DNA from: Dongia mobilis
Lineage (GTDB): Bacteria > Pseudomonadota > Alphaproteobacteria > Dongiales > Dongiaceae
Assembly: GCF_004363235.1 (NCBI RefSeq)
Contig: NZ_SNYW01000006.1
Coordinates: forward strand, 124,001-188,000
Length of the DNA: 64,000 nt
Direction of reading: 5' to 3'
Shown here: positions 35,343-45,369 of the stretch, piece after piece
Position numbering within the stretch: the stretch's first letter is position 1
Layout: the number at the start of each line of letters is the position of its first letter
Program-made: the position numbers and the translations under genes
Notes under the pieces: generated by a model
The model's input: only the letters and a program-made list of their open reading frames with translations
What the model was told of the DNA's origin: nothing
The model's database searches: none

Positions 35343-38300
35343 CTATTCCATCAGGCGGCGCCACCAGCCACGCTTCTTCGGCTGATCGTCCGCCTGCCCG
35401 CCGGCTGCTTCGGTCTGCAGTTCCGGTGTCGCTGGCGGCGCCGAAGATGCAGGCGCGGCGGCCAGCGCCGGTTCCGGTGTCGCCGCCACGGCCTCATCCG
35501 CCTCCGGCAGATCGGCTGTTTCTTCGCGCGGTCGGCGCGGCCGGCGGGTCCGGCGCGGCTTCTCGTCGGCGGCGGCAGTCGCCACCGCATCTTCGCCTTG
35601 GGTCACTGCCACACTCGGCGCAGTATCCGACGCGGCATCGGCCGCAACGCCATCGGTGGGTGTGCTGCGCCATTGCGGCGGCAGCGCCGCCGCATCCGCG
35701 GGCAGGTCGGGTTGTTCGCCATCGCCGGCGACCCGCGACGCAGCCGCCTCGCCATCAGCGCCGGCAGGTGCCTGGCCCTCGGCCGCCATCTCGTCCTGGC
35801 CGCGGCGCGACCGGCGCCGGCCGCCGCGGCGGCCGCGGCGGCGGCGGCGGCGGGTCTCTTCACCCTCCGTCGCGGCAGTATCCGCGCCATCGTCGTCGTC
35901 CTCGCCATCCTCGCTTTCGACCTCGGACTGGCCTTGCTCCGCTCGCTGGCTTCGGCCGCGGGGCGCTTCGCCCTCGGCCTCGCCCGAACCGGCGCGGGCA
36001 TCGGCGTCGCTCTCCTCCTCGCCGCCATCCACCTCGCCGGTGGCTCCCGGCTGCTCGGTGAAATCGTCGGCTTGCAATCGCCCGCCGCGGCCGCGCCGCC
36101 GGCGCCGCCGCTTTCCGCGACCCTGGCCGCGATCGCTGCCTTCCTCCTCGCCGGACTCGGTCTCGTCCGCCGCTTCGGCCGCTGTGGCGTCGATTTCCTC
36201 CGCTTCCTCCAGGATCTCTTCGTCCGCATCGTCGTCGAAATCGACATCGATCACGGCCGGCAGCGGCGCCGGCGGCAGTTCTTCGCCGGGGGCCAGCTGC
36301 TTGATGCGCTCGAGGCGGTAATCCGGCGGCGTCAGGCTGTCATCGGCCGTGAGATAGATGCGGACACCGCGCCGGAGTTCCAGCTGCGCCAGGGCCTGGC
36401 GCTTCTGGTTCAGGATGAACAGAGCCACCGCCGCCGGCACATGCACCGTGACGCCCGGTGTCGGATGGCGGGTGATGTCTTCCTCGACCATGCGCAGCAC
36501 ATGTAGTGCCGTTGAATCGACCGAACGGACGCGGCCGCTGCCGTGGCAATGCTGGCAGATCTCGGTCGAGGCTTCCTGCAGGCTGGCATGCAGCCGCTGG
36601 CGCGACATTTCGAGAAGGCCGAAGGAGGAGATGCGGCCGATCTGGATGCGGGCGCGGTCGTTGCGCAGCGCGTCCTTCATGCGCCGCTCGACCGCCGCAT
36701 TGTTGCGGCCCTCGTCCATGTCGATGAAGTCGATGACGATGAGGCCGGCAAGATCGCGCAGGCGCAACTGGCGGGCCACTTCGTCGGCAGCCTCCAGATT
36801 GGTGCGGAGCGCCGTCTCCTCGATATTGCGCTCGCGCGTGGCGCGGCCGGAATTGACGTCGACAGCGACCAGGGCCTCGGTCTGGTTGATGACGATGTAG
36901 CCGCCCGATCGCAGGGTCACGACCGGATGGTGGATCGCAGCGATCTGGCTTTCGATCTGGTAGCGCTGGAACAGCGGCAGCGACGGGTCGCGGTAGAACT
37001 GCACGCGCTTGGCATGGGCCGGGGCCAGCATGCGCATGAAGGAGCGCGCCGACTTGTAGGCCTCGACGCCGGCCACCATGATGTCGCCGATGTCCCGGGT
37101 ATAGAGATCACGGATCGAGCGCTTGATCAGGCTGGCCTCTTCGTAGATGAGCGCCGGTGCGGTCGAACGCAGGGTCGTCTCGCGGATTTCGTCCCACAGG
37201 CGCAGCAGGTATTCGAAGTCGCGCTTGATCTCGCTGCGCTGGCGCTCCATGCCGGCCGTGCGGACAATGACCGCCATGCCTTCGGGCGGATCCAGATCGT
37301 CGACGATCGACTTCAGGCGCTTGCGGTCGGCCACCGAGGTGATGCGGCGGGAAATGCCGCCGCCGCGGTCGGTATTGGGCATCAGCACGCAATAGCGGCC
37401 GGCCAGCGACAGATAGGTGGTGAGGGCAGCGCCCTTGTTGCCGCGCTCCTCCTTGGTCACCTGGACGAGGAGTATCTGCCGGCGCTTGATGACTTCCTGG
37501 ATCTTGTAGCGGCGCAGGTGACGTTGGCGGCGGCGGCGGGCGGAATCGTCATCTTCCTCGGCGTCGTCATCCTCTTCCTCGGCGGGCGGCGCCTCGCCAC
37601 CCACGGTATCGATGACTTCCGGCGGCTGCGTCACCTCGACGATGTCGCCGCGCGCGACGGGCGGCAATTCGCCATCGCCGGCAAGGTCGGCCGGCGTTTC
37701 CGGCGCTTCTTCGGTATTGGTTTCGGATGCTACCGGCGCGCTCTGCAGGGTGTCGTGATGGACCGCAAGCGGCATCACGCTCGGCCCCTGTGCCGGCGCC
37801 CCGGCATCGGCATCCGCATCGGCCGCATCACCCGTGGCGACGGTTGCTTCGCCAGCCGCCGATTGCGTCGGGTAGGCAGCTGGCACCGCCGGATGCGCCG
37901 GCCAGGATTCCGCCGGCAGGACGGGCCAGGTTTCGGCGCTTGTCGCCTGGTCGGGTGCCACATCCGGCACCTCGTCGGATCCGGGAGCCGGCGCGGCCTC
38001 GGCATCGGTGCCGGGCTCGGAATCAGGATGGGAACCCGGATCGCGGGGCCATGGCTGGCCAGCATCCTCACCGTGATCCTTCCCGTCTTCGGGAACTTCC
38101 ACATCCGGCGCTTCGGTCTCGACCTCTTCGGCCTCGGCCTCCTCGATCTCCTCGCGCAGGAGGGCTTCCCGGTCGGCGACCGGGATGCGGTAATAATCCG
38201 GATGGATTTCGCTGAAGGCGAGGAAGCCGTGCCGGTTGCCGCCATATTCAACGAAGGCGGCCTGCAGCGAGGGTTCGACCCTGGTTACCTTGGCGAGATA

Positions 38301-38426
38301 GATATTGCCCTTGAGGGGGTGCCGGCTGGCGACTTCAACATCAAATTCTTCGAGCTTGCGCCCGTCGACCACCGCGACTCGGGTTTCCTCCGGGTGGGTG
38401 GCGTCGATCAACATGGTTTTGGTCAT
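35343..38426 (-). CDS. rne: Ribonuclease E
   Basis: A 1027-residue Rne/Rng endonuclease that starts mRNA decay and matures rRNA and tRNA. The S1 RNA-binding domain begins at residue 37 (LKGNIYLAKVTRVEPSLQAAFVEYGG) and is split after SEIHPDYYRIP by an acidic, Pro/Ala-rich insertion of about 200 residues, typical of alphaproteobacterial RNase E. The catalytic Asp lies in LIVIDFIDMDEGRN. The zinc-link is CQHC in STEICQHCHGSGRVRS near 632. The C-terminal 300 residues are disordered, with acidic blocks and Arg-rich blocks (RRRRRRG, RRRSRRG) that bind RNA and degradosome partners, and a conserved KKRGWWRRLME end. Its 515-nt upstream region may hold an autoregulatory leader. Confidence 0.96.
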   Translation of the reverse strand: MTKTMLIDATHPEETRVAVVDGRKLEEFDVEVASRHPLKGNIYLAKVTRVEPSLQAAFVEYGGNRHGFLAFSEIHPDYYRIPVADREALLREEIEEAEAEEVETEAPDVEVPEDGKDHGEDAGQPWPRDPGSHPDSEPGTDAEAAPAPGSDEVPDVAPDQATSAETWPVLPAESWPAHPAVPAAYPTQSAAGEATVATGDAADADADAGAPAQGPSVMPLAVHHDTLQSAPVASETNTEEAPETPADLAGDGELPPVARGDIVEVTQPPEVIDTVGGEAPPAEEEDDDAEEDDDSARRRRQRHLRRYKIQEVIKRRQILLVQVTKEERGNKGAALTTYLSLAGRYCVLMPNTDRGGGISRRITSVADRKRLKSIVDDLDPPEGMAVIVRTAGMERQRSEIKRDFEYLLRLWDEIRETTLRSTAPALIYEEASLIKRSIRDLYTRDIGDIMVAGVEAYKSARSFMRMLAPAHAKRVQFYRDPSLPLFQRYQIESQIAAIHHPVVTLRSGGYIVINQTEALVAVDVNSGRATRERNIEETALRTNLEAADEVARQLRLRDLAGLIVIDFIDMDEGRNNAAVERRMKDALRNDRARIQIGRISSFGLLEMSRQRLHASLQEASTEICQHCHGSGRVRSVDSTALHVLRMVEEDITRHPTPGVTVHVPAAVALFILNQKRQALAQLELRRGVRIYLTADDSLTPPDYRLERIKQLAPGEELPPAPLPAVIDVDFDDDADEEILEEAEEIDATAAEAADETESGEEEGSDRGQGRGKRRRRRRGRGGRLQADDFTEQPGATGEVDGGEEESDADARAGSGEAEGEAPRGRSQRAEQGQSEVESEDGEDDDDGADTAATEGEETRRRRRRGRRGGRRRSRRGQDEMAAEGQAPAGADGEAAASRVAGDGEQPDLPADAAALPPQWRSTPTDGVAADAASDTAPSVAVTQGEDAVATAAADEKPRRTRRPRRPREETADLPEADEAVAATPEPALAAAPASSAPPATPELQTEAAGGQADDQPKKRGWWRRLME

Positions 38427-38941
38427 GGATGAAAAGCTCCGTCACGCGCCCAGCGTCGACGGCAATGGCTGCGGTCGGCGGCGCGTAATTGGTTGGTGAA
38501 TTGCAGGGTGGCGTCATGTCAACCTGTGGTCCCGGCGACAGCGCAACATTCGGCTCCGGCCCGTCAGGGGTGGGAGCGAGCTTGCTCTGTGCGAATGCGC
38601 TGCCCCAGTCCCGGCCGGTTCCCGAGGCATCCATTGCTGGATTGCCCGGCAGCCCGACCGACCCATGGGGGTCACGACCGATCACCGGCTCCGTCTTCAG
38701 GGAAGGCCTCCCGGCACATGCCTGAATCGTCGCCCGCGATCTCGGATCGTCACCATAGTGGGGCGGGAACGGCAACACAACTGCAATCGCTTGCCCCCGC
38801 CGGCGTGCCCCCGGTCCGGTCGGTTCCGATTGCGCGGTGGGTGCCTGACGGATTCTTGATTCGTGGGGCGTGCAATATCTTGTTGCTGTTCAGTGGGTTA
38901 TGGGTTTAAATTGCAACAACATCACGCAATATGCCGGCAAT
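38427..38941. other. Long divergent intergenic region rne / amidase
   Basis: 515 nt between the rne start (minus) and the amidase start (plus). No credible ORF. An AT-richer stretch at 38850-38940 next to the amidase may hold its promoter; TTGTTGC (38880-38886) and GCAACAA (near 38913) form a 7-bp inverted repeat there. On the rne side a long leader is plausible because E. coli RNase E controls its own synthesis through a leader of a few hundred nt, but I cannot trace matching hairpins by eye. Confidence 0.4.
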
Positions 38942-40480
38942 ATGCGGAAACTCAAGGCTTTTCGGTCGCAAGTGAGTAGACACGCCCGATTCGGTTTCCG
39001 AGTCGCCCGGCGCGCCCTTGAACGTGCCCTGGCCCCAAGGCTCGTTCTGGTTCCGAGTTTCGTCCTGATCCTGGCAACCATCCTGCTGCTGCCGGCGGCA
39101 GCCGTGGCCAAGCCCGCGGTGACCGATGCACGCCTTGGCATCGAGGCCGAGCGTACCCGCGTCGTCCTCGACCTGACGGCTACAACCGGGTTCCGCGTCT
39201 TCGCCCTAGGTGATCCGCATCGCGTGGTGATCGACCTCGACGAGGTCGATTGGCAGATACCGGCTGGCCGCGCCCTACAGGGACGCGGTCTGGTCACGGC
39301 CATGCGCTACGGCCTGTTCAAGGCAGGCACGTCGCGGGTGGTGCTCGATCTTGCCGCCCCGGCCGAGGTTGCCAATGTCGCCCTGCTGGCCGGCAATGCC
39401 GCCCAGCCGCCGCGCCTTTACATCGACCTCGTCGCGGCGCAGGACACCGCCTTCCGCGGCCAGATCGGTCGCACCCTGTTCGCCGGCGGCGCCGATTCCG
39501 TCCTCACGGCGCCGCTGCTGACCACCGTCGCGGCGGCGCCCGAACCGATTGCGATCCCGGCTGGATCGGCGGCGGGGGCCTCGGTCCCGACTGCCGTCAT
39601 CCTGCCGCCCGTTGTCAATTCCACCCCCGCAACGGCAGCGCCGGTTGAACCGGTCGCTGCCAGGCTGCCCGATGCCGGGGCGCCGGTCGTCAGCGCGCCC
39701 GCCACCGGCTCGCTCGACCAGGCGGCGGCCATCCTCCTGCCCCTGCCCAAACCGGGCAGCGGCGAGGCTGCGCCCAAGACCGCGAGGGCCAAGCCACTGA
39801 TCGTCATCGACCCCGGCCATGGCGGCATCGATCCCGGGGCGATCGGCAACGGCACGATGGAGAAAACCATTACGCTGGCGGTCGCCAATGCGCTCAAGAA
39901 GGAGCTGGAAGCGACCGGTCGCTTCCGTGCCATGCTGACCCGCGACAAGGATGTGTTCCTGCCGTTGCGGGACCGCTTCCGCATTGCTCGCGACAATGGC
40001 GCCGAACTGTTCATCTCGCTGCACGCCGATTCCCACGCCAATTCCAAGACCCGCGGCGCCTCGGTCTATACCCTTTCGGAAACCGCCTCCGACGCCGAGG
40101 CGGCGGCCCTTGCCGCCAAGGAGAACAAGTCCGACGTGATCGCCGGCGTCGACCTGACCCACGAAAGCAAGGTGGTTTCCGGCATCCTCATCGATCTCGC
40201 CCAGCGCGAGACGATCAACCTCTCCGCGCGCTTCGCCAAGCTGCTGGTGGGGGCGCTCAAGAAGGATACGCTGATGCTCGGCAACAGCCACAGATTTGCG
40301 GGCTTTGCCGTGCTGAAGGCCCCGGACGTGCCTTCGGTACTGCTGGAAATGGGCTACATTTCCTCCGACGAGGATCAGCAATTGTTGACCAGCAAGAAGC
40401 ACCAGAAGAAGCTCGCCCAGGCGATCACCCGGGCGATTACCAGCTTCTTCGACTGGCACGACACGGTGCGCGGTTCCTGA
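38942..40480 (+). CDS. N-acetylmuramoyl-L-alanine amidase, AMIN/Amidase_3 type
   Basis: A 512-residue AmiC-like periplasmic zinc amidase that cuts the bond between muramic acid and the stem peptide, mainly at division septa. After an N-terminal membrane/signal segment (LVLVPSFVLILATILLLPAAAVA, about residues 32-55) comes an AMIN domain (about 60-165) that targets peptidoglycan or the septum, then an Ala/Pro-rich linker. The Amidase_3 domain follows, with zinc ligands H in IDPGHGGIDPG, E in NGTMEKTITLA, H in ISLHADSHAN and catalytic E in VLLEMGYIS. The ATG at 38942 is preferred; an upstream start at 38870 adds 24 residues. FtsE/FtsX, encoded elsewhere in the window, are the usual kind of regulator for such enzymes. 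Confidence 0.93.
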   Translation: MRKLKAFRSQVSRHARFGFRVARRALERALAPRLVLVPSFVLILATILLLPAAAVAKPAVTDARLGIEAERTRVVLDLTATTGFRVFALGDPHRVVIDLDEVDWQIPAGRALQGRGLVTAMRYGLFKAGTSRVVLDLAAPAEVANVALLAGNAAQPPRLYIDLVAAQDTAFRGQIGRTLFAGGADSVLTAPLLTTVAAAPEPIAIPAGSAAGASVPTAVILPPVVNSTPATAAPVEPVAARLPDAGAPVVSAPATGSLDQAAAILLPLPKPGSGEAAPKTARAKPLIVIDPGHGGIDPGAIGNGTMEKTITLAVANALKKELEATGRFRAMLTRDKDVFLPLRDRFRIARDNGAELFISLHADSHANSKTRGASVYTLSETASDAEAAALAAKENKSDVIAGVDLTHESKVVSGILIDLAQRETINLSARFAKLLVGALKKDTLMLGNSHRFAGFAVLKAPDVPSVLLEMGYISSDEDQQLLTSKKHQKKLAQAITRAITSFFDWHDTVRGS

Positions 40481-40673
40481 TCGCCGCCTTTCCGCAGCCA
40501 ACACCTTGAAGAACGTCGCAAAATTGCCTTGATCTTGGGGCAATCCTGCTGCAAGGGAGCGACCGGCCGGAAATCGGCGGCGCGGTTCTGCGATTATCCG
40601 TTACCTCGCTCGCGCCCTGTCCTATATTTCGCGGTGATGCGGGTCCGCCCGGGACCAATCGGGCGGCAGCAAT

Positions 40674-43508
40674 GTGAAAAGTTTGGTCATGAAACTCTTG
40701 TCGCGCATCCTGTCCTTTTTCGCCGGTCTCGCCGCCGTCTCCGCGGCCATCGGCGCGATCGGCGCCTGGCTGGTCTACGAGCATTACTCGCAAGGGCTGC
40801 CCGATTACTATCAGCTCGCGGCCTATGATCCGCCGGTAACCACCCGCATTTATGCCGGCGACGGGCGCCTGCTGGCGGAGTACGCCGTCGAGAACCGGGT
40901 TTTCGTGCCGATCTCGGCCATTCCGAAGCGCGTCATCAATGCCTTCCTCGCCGCCGAGGACAAGTCGTTCTACAGTCATTCCGGCATCGACATACCGGGC
41001 TTGATCAACGCCGTCTTCGTCAACATCAAGAACTACGGCACCGATCAGCGCATGGTCGGCGCCTCGACCATCACGCAGCAGGTGACCAAGAACTTCCTGC
41101 TCACCAACGAGCGCTCGATCGAGCGCAAGATCAAGGAAGCGATCCTGGCGCTGCGCATCGAGAAGGCCTTCTCGAAGAACCGCATCCTGGAACTCTATCT
41201 CAACCAGATCTATCTCGGCGCCGGCAATTACGGCGTCGCCGCGGCGGCACTCAATTATTTCAACAAGTCGCTGGACGAACTCAGCATCGCGGAGGCCGCC
41301 TATCTCGCCGCCCTGCCGAAGGCGCCCAACAACTATTCCATCACACGCTACCCCGAGGCCGCGAAGATCCGCCGCGACTGGGTCATCAGCCGCATGCTGG
41401 AGGATGGCCATATCACGCCGCAGGAGGCCGATGAGGCGCGGGCGACGGCGCTTGAGCAGCGCAAGAGGAGCCGCGAGGAACGCTTCGAAGCGGATTACTT
41501 CGCCGAGGAGGTGCGGCGCGAACTGGTGCAGCGCTTCGGCGAGGACGGGCTCTACAAGAAGGGTCTCACCGTAAAATCGACGATCGAGCCGAGGCTGCAG
41601 GAGATTGCCGATCGCATCCTGCACAAGCATCTCGTCTCCTATGACCGCACCCAGGGCTGGCGCGGGCCGCTCGCCCGTACCGACAATCTCGACGACTGGA
41701 AGAAACAGCTGGAGACGCTGGGTGCCATCCCCTGGCTCGATCAATGGCGCGCGGCCATGGTGCTGGAGGTATCGGCCGGCGAGGCCTTGATTGGTTTTGC
41801 CGACGGCAGCGAGGGCCTCATTCAGCTTGAGGACCTGGCCTGGGCGCGCAAGCGCGACAAGGAAGGCCGCCTGGGGCCGCAGGTGAAGAGCGTCGGCGAT
41901 GTGCTGGAGGTCGGCAACGTCATCGCCGTCGAGGCCAAGGTCTCGGAAGAGGACAAGGCCGACCAGGTCGAGGAACTGACGACTGACGCGGCGATCGCCC
42001 CGCAGATGCAGGCGGCCGGTCGGCCGCTTTTCCTGCTGCGCCAGATCCCCGAGATTTCCGGCGCGCTCATCGCTATGGACCCGCATACCGGCCGCGTCCT
42101 CGCCATGAGCGGTGGCTGGTCCTACAAGCAGAGCGAATTCAACCGGGCGACCCAGGCGCAGCGCCAGCCGGGTTCCAGCTTCAAGCCGATCGTCTATCTG
42201 GCGGCGCTCGAGGCCGGCTACACGCCCTCCACCATCATTCTCGACGCACCCATCTCGATCAACCAGGGCCCCGGCCTGCCGCTGTGGGAGCCGGAGAATT
42301 TCGAGAAGAACTTCCTCGGCCCCGCCACCATGCGCCAGGGCCTGCAGAAATCCAGGAATCTGATGACCATCCGCATGGCGCAGACCATCGGCATGGCGAA
42401 AGTGGCCGAAGTGGCCGAGCGCCTCGGCGTGGTCGACCGGATGTACCAGACGCTGGCCATGTCGCTTGGCGCCCAGGAGACCACGGCGCTGCGCATGGTC
42501 CGCGCCTATGCCGAAATCGTCAACGGCGGCAAGAAGGTAACGCCGACCTTCATCGACCGCGTGCAGGACGCCCAGGGCTGGACCATCTATCGCCATGACG
42601 AGCGGCAATGCGACGGCTGCCAGTTGTCGAGCTATGACGGCTCGGCCCCGCCGCAACTGCCCGATACGCGCGAGCAGGTGCTGGATCCCGCCAATGCCTA
42701 TCAGATGGTCTCGATGCTGGAAGGCGTCGTGCAGCGCGGCACGGCCAGTGCCGTCAAGCAGGTGGGCAAGCCCCTGGCCGGCAAGACCGGCACCACCAAT
42801 GACGGCCGTGATGTCTGGTTCGTCGGTTTCTCGCCCGACCTCGTGGCCGGCGTCTATCTCGGCTTCGACCAGCCGCGCAGCCTGGGGCCGAAGGCAACGG
42901 GCGGCCGTTTGTCGGCGCCGATCTTCCGCGACTTCATGATCGAGGCACTGGCCGAGAAGCCGGCGACACCTTTCCGCGTGCCGCCGGGCGTTCGCCTCGT
43001 CAAGGTCAACGAGAAGACCGGCGAGCGCTGGCAGCCGGGCGACGAGGGCATCGCCATCTGGGAGGCATTCAAGCCCGGCACCGAGCCGACCGGCCAGCAG
43101 CAGATCATCGAAGGCTATGCCAATTACGGCCAGGACGCCGGCTATGGCAGCGTCATCCCGCTGGGCTACGGCAACAACATCTATGGCGGCTACAGCGATG
43201 GCGGGACGACGATCATCGATTCCACCGGCGTCTATCAGGGCGGCCAGCCGCAGCAGCCGGTCTTTGGCCAGCAGCCGCAATATCCGGTCCAGGGCCAGGC
43301 GCCGGTCCTGGTTGCACCCGGCCAAGCCGTGCCCGGCCAAGCCGTGCCCGGCCAAACGTTGCCTGGCGAGCAACTGGGCCAGCAACCGGGATTGCAGCCG
43401 GGCCAGCAGCAGGTCCCCGGCCAACCGCAACCCTATCCGGTTCAGCAGCAGGCGCCGGTCCTGATCCCGCCGCAGCCCAGTGGCGGGGGCGATTCGGGTC
43501 TGTATTAG
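40674..43508 (+). CDS. mrcA: Class A penicillin-binding protein 1A
   Basis: A 944-residue bifunctional peptidoglycan synthase with a membrane helix at about residues 8-33. The GT51 glycosyltransferase domain has the catalytic Glu in AAEDKSFYSHSGID and later GASTITQQVTKNFLL. An OB-like insertion follows, then the transpeptidase domain with SxxK at S501-K504 (GSSFKPIVY) and KTG in LAGKTGTTND. The last 110 residues are Gln/Pro/Gly-rich, with the tandem unit PGQAV/PGQ repeated. The start listed is the GTG at 40674; an ATG at 40689 is an alternative. It lies between the amidase and prfB genes. Confidence 0.95.
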   Translation: MKSLVMKLLSRILSFFAGLAAVSAAIGAIGAWLVYEHYSQGLPDYYQLAAYDPPVTTRIYAGDGRLLAEYAVENRVFVPISAIPKRVINAFLAAEDKSFYSHSGIDIPGLINAVFVNIKNYGTDQRMVGASTITQQVTKNFLLTNERSIERKIKEAILALRIEKAFSKNRILELYLNQIYLGAGNYGVAAAALNYFNKSLDELSIAEAAYLAALPKAPNNYSITRYPEAAKIRRDWVISRMLEDGHITPQEADEARATALEQRKRSREERFEADYFAEEVRRELVQRFGEDGLYKKGLTVKSTIEPRLQEIADRILHKHLVSYDRTQGWRGPLARTDNLDDWKKQLETLGAIPWLDQWRAAMVLEVSAGEALIGFADGSEGLIQLEDLAWARKRDKEGRLGPQVKSVGDVLEVGNVIAVEAKVSEEDKADQVEELTTDAAIAPQMQAAGRPLFLLRQIPEISGALIAMDPHTGRVLAMSGGWSYKQSEFNRATQAQRQPGSSFKPIVYLAALEAGYTPSTIILDAPISINQGPGLPLWEPENFEKNFLGPATMRQGLQKSRNLMTIRMAQTIGMAKVAEVAERLGVVDRMYQTLAMSLGAQETTALRMVRAYAEIVNGGKKVTPTFIDRVQDAQGWTIYRHDERQCDGCQLSSYDGSAPPQLPDTREQVLDPANAYQMVSMLEGVVQRGTASAVKQVGKPLAGKTGTTNDGRDVWFVGFSPDLVAGVYLGFDQPRSLGPKATGGRLSAPIFRDFMIEALAEKPATPFRVPPGVRLVKVNEKTGERWQPGDEGIAIWEAFKPGTEPTGQQQIIEGYANYGQDAGYGSVIPLGYGNNIYGGYSDGGTTIIDSTGVYQGGQPQQPVFGQQPQYPVQGQAPVLVAPGQAVPGQAVPGQTLPGEQLGQQPGLQPGQQQVPGQPQPYPVQQQAPVLIPPQPSGGGDSGLY

Positions 43509-43600
43509 GGGCGCAGCCTGACCGGCGTTTGGGTTGACGGCGCCAGCCTCAACCGGCATGTTCCGCCGCGAAAATCGCATCACGATACCGAGGTAAGATC

Positions 43601-44720
43601 ATGCGCGCTGAAATCGAGGCGGCGGCGGGGGAGATCCGTTCTTCCCTGGCCCTGCTGAGGAGGCATCTTTGACTGGGACAACGCCCTGCGTCGTCTCGAC
43701 GAACTGAACGCCCTCTCGGAAGACCCGACCCTCTGGGACAAGCCGGAAAAGGCCCAGAAGGTGATGCGCGAGCGCACCCATCTGCAGAACTCCATCGACG
43801 GCTACAAGGCGCTGGAGCGCGAGCTTGACGATGCGCTGACGCTGGCCGAACTGGGCGAGATGGAAGGCGACGAAGCCTCGATCGACGAGGCCGAGCGCAA
43901 CATCAGGGATTTGAAGGCCAAGGCGGCGCAGCGCGAGCTGGAAAGCCTGCTGTCCGGCGAGGCCGACCAGAACGACTGCTATCTCGAAGTCCATGCCGGT
44001 GCCGGCGGCACCGAGGCGCAGGATTGGGCGCAGATCCTGCTGCGCATGTATACCCGCTGGGCCGAGCAGCACGGCTACAAGGTCGAGTGGCTGGAAGAAA
44101 GCCCGGGTGAAGAGGCGGGCCTGAAATCCGCCACCATCGAGATCAAGGGCCACAACGCCTATGGCTGGCTGAAATCGGAAAGCGGTGTCCACCGCCTGGT
44201 GCGCATCTCGCCCTTCGATTCCAATGCCAGGCGCCATACCTCGTTCAGCTCGGTCTGGGTCTATCCCGTGGTCGACGATAATATCGAGGTCGAGATTCTG
44301 GACAAGGATCTGCGCGTCGACACCTTCCGCGCCTCGGGTGCGGGCGGCCAGCACATCAACAAGACCGACAGCGCCATCCGCATCACCCATATCCCGACCG
44401 GAGTCGTCGTCTCCTGCCAGGTCGACCGCTCGCAGCACCGCAACCGCGCCATGGCGATGGACATGCTGAAAGCGCGCCTTTACGAGCTGGAACTCCGGAA
44501 GCGCGAGGAGGCGGCCCAGGCGGTCGAGGATTCCAAGACCGATATCGGCTGGGGCCACCAGATCCGCTCCTATGTCCTGCAGCCCTATCAGATGATCAAG
44601 GATCTGCGCACCGGCGCCGAGACCAGCGACAGCCAGGGTGTCCTCGACGGCGATATCGATCTCTTCCTCTCGGCCTCGCTCGCCGCCAAGATCCATGGCG
44701 GCAAGGCGGAAGGGAACTGA
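43601..44720 (+). CDS. prfB: Peptide chain release factor 2 (programmed +1 frameshift)
   Basis: Release factor 2, which terminates translation at UGA and UAA. It is read in two frames: codons 1-23 from the ATG at 43601, a shift at the CTT codon at 43667-43669, then the +1 frame from 43671 to 44720, giving about 372 residues. The ATG has GAGGTAAG upstream. The stop-codon recognition motif SPF lies in VRISPFDS, and the peptidyl-hydrolysis motif GGQ lies in [17 protein letters not shown] reading that begins at 43761 lacks the first helical domain and is wrong. The gene follows the PBP 1A gene by 92 nt. Confidence 0.96.
43658..43673 (+). promoter_or_regulatory. prfB programmed frameshift site
   Basis: AGGAGG (43658-43663), CAT, then CTT TGA C (43667-43673). 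This matches the E. coli RF2 autoregulatory element: an internal Shine-Dalgarno three bases before the slippery CTT, with the in-frame UGA followed by C, a weak termination context. Low RF2 lets the ribosome slip +1 and make more RF2. Confidence 0.95.
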
Positions 44721-44724
44721 CGCC

Positions 44725-45264
44725 ATGGCCGCGGTGGTCGCCGTCGCCCGCGATGTCGGTCATCATTTCTCCAAGCAGCCGGCTTTCGAGATCCGGCTGG
44801 TCATGGGGAAGGGGGTGGCCGGCGATGCGCATATGGGCGAAACGGTGCAGCACCGCAGCCGGGTGGCCAAGGACCCGACCCAGCCCAATCTCCGCCAGGT
44901 GCACCTCATCCAGGCCGAGCTGTTCGACGAACTCCAGGCCAAGGGCTTCCGCGTGCAGCCCGGCGAGATGGGCGAGAACATCACGACGCGGGGCATCGAC
45001 CTCCTCGCTTTGCCCGAGGCGACGCGAATTGGGATCGGCACCGAGGCGGTGATCGAGATCACCGGCCTGCGCAACCCCTGCGTCCAGATCGACCGATTCC
45101 AGCCGGGGCTGATGCAGGCGGTTCTCGACCGCGATCTCGACGGGAATCTCATCCGCAAGGCCGGCGTCATGGCCGTGGTGATCCGGGGCGGCGATGTCCG
45201 GCCGGGCGACGAAATCACGGTGACCTTGCCGGCGGGGCCGCACCGGGCGCTGGCGCCGGTCTAG
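44725..45264 (+). CDS. MOSC domain protein
   Basis: A 179-residue stand-alone MOSC domain (molybdenum cofactor sulfurase C-terminal type). The conserved cysteine thought to carry sulfur or bind the metal cofactor is in ITGLRNPCVQID near residue 121. GVAGDAHMGETVQHRS and QVHLIQAELFDELQAKGF, GEMGENITTRGIDLL and VMAVVIRGGDVRPGD give the rest of the beta barrel. The ATG at 44725 (MAAVVAVARD) was chosen because the domain begins there; the longer frame reads back into prfB. It follows prfB by four bases. The substrate is unknown. Confidence 0.9.
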   Translation: MAAVVAVARDVGHHFSKQPAFEIRLVMGKGVAGDAHMGETVQHRSRVAKDPTQPNLRQVHLIQAELFDELQAKGFRVQPGEMGENITTRGIDLLALPEATRIGIGTEAVIEITGLRNPCVQIDRFQPGLMQAVLDRDLDGNLIRKAGVMAVVIRGGDVRPGDEITVTLPAGPHRALAPV

Positions 45265-45369
45265 TTCCATGGTCAGCTTGCAGTCGGCCTGAATGGCGGG
45301 CGCAAGAAATGCCAAGTCCGGCGATTTCCGTTTGCGGCAGGATGCCGGGCCACCTAACCTCGATGCAGC

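Noticed and set aside
38880-38919. TTGTTGC / GCAACAA inverted repeat before the amidase gene
   Set aside because: Seven-base arms with a long spacer in an AT-richer stretch are weak evidence; no match to a known site.
40437-43583. 1048-codon minus-strand ORF opposite the PBP 1A gene
   Set aside because: Shadow ORF of a GC-rich gene; no recognisable domain, and the plus-strand PBP is unambiguous.
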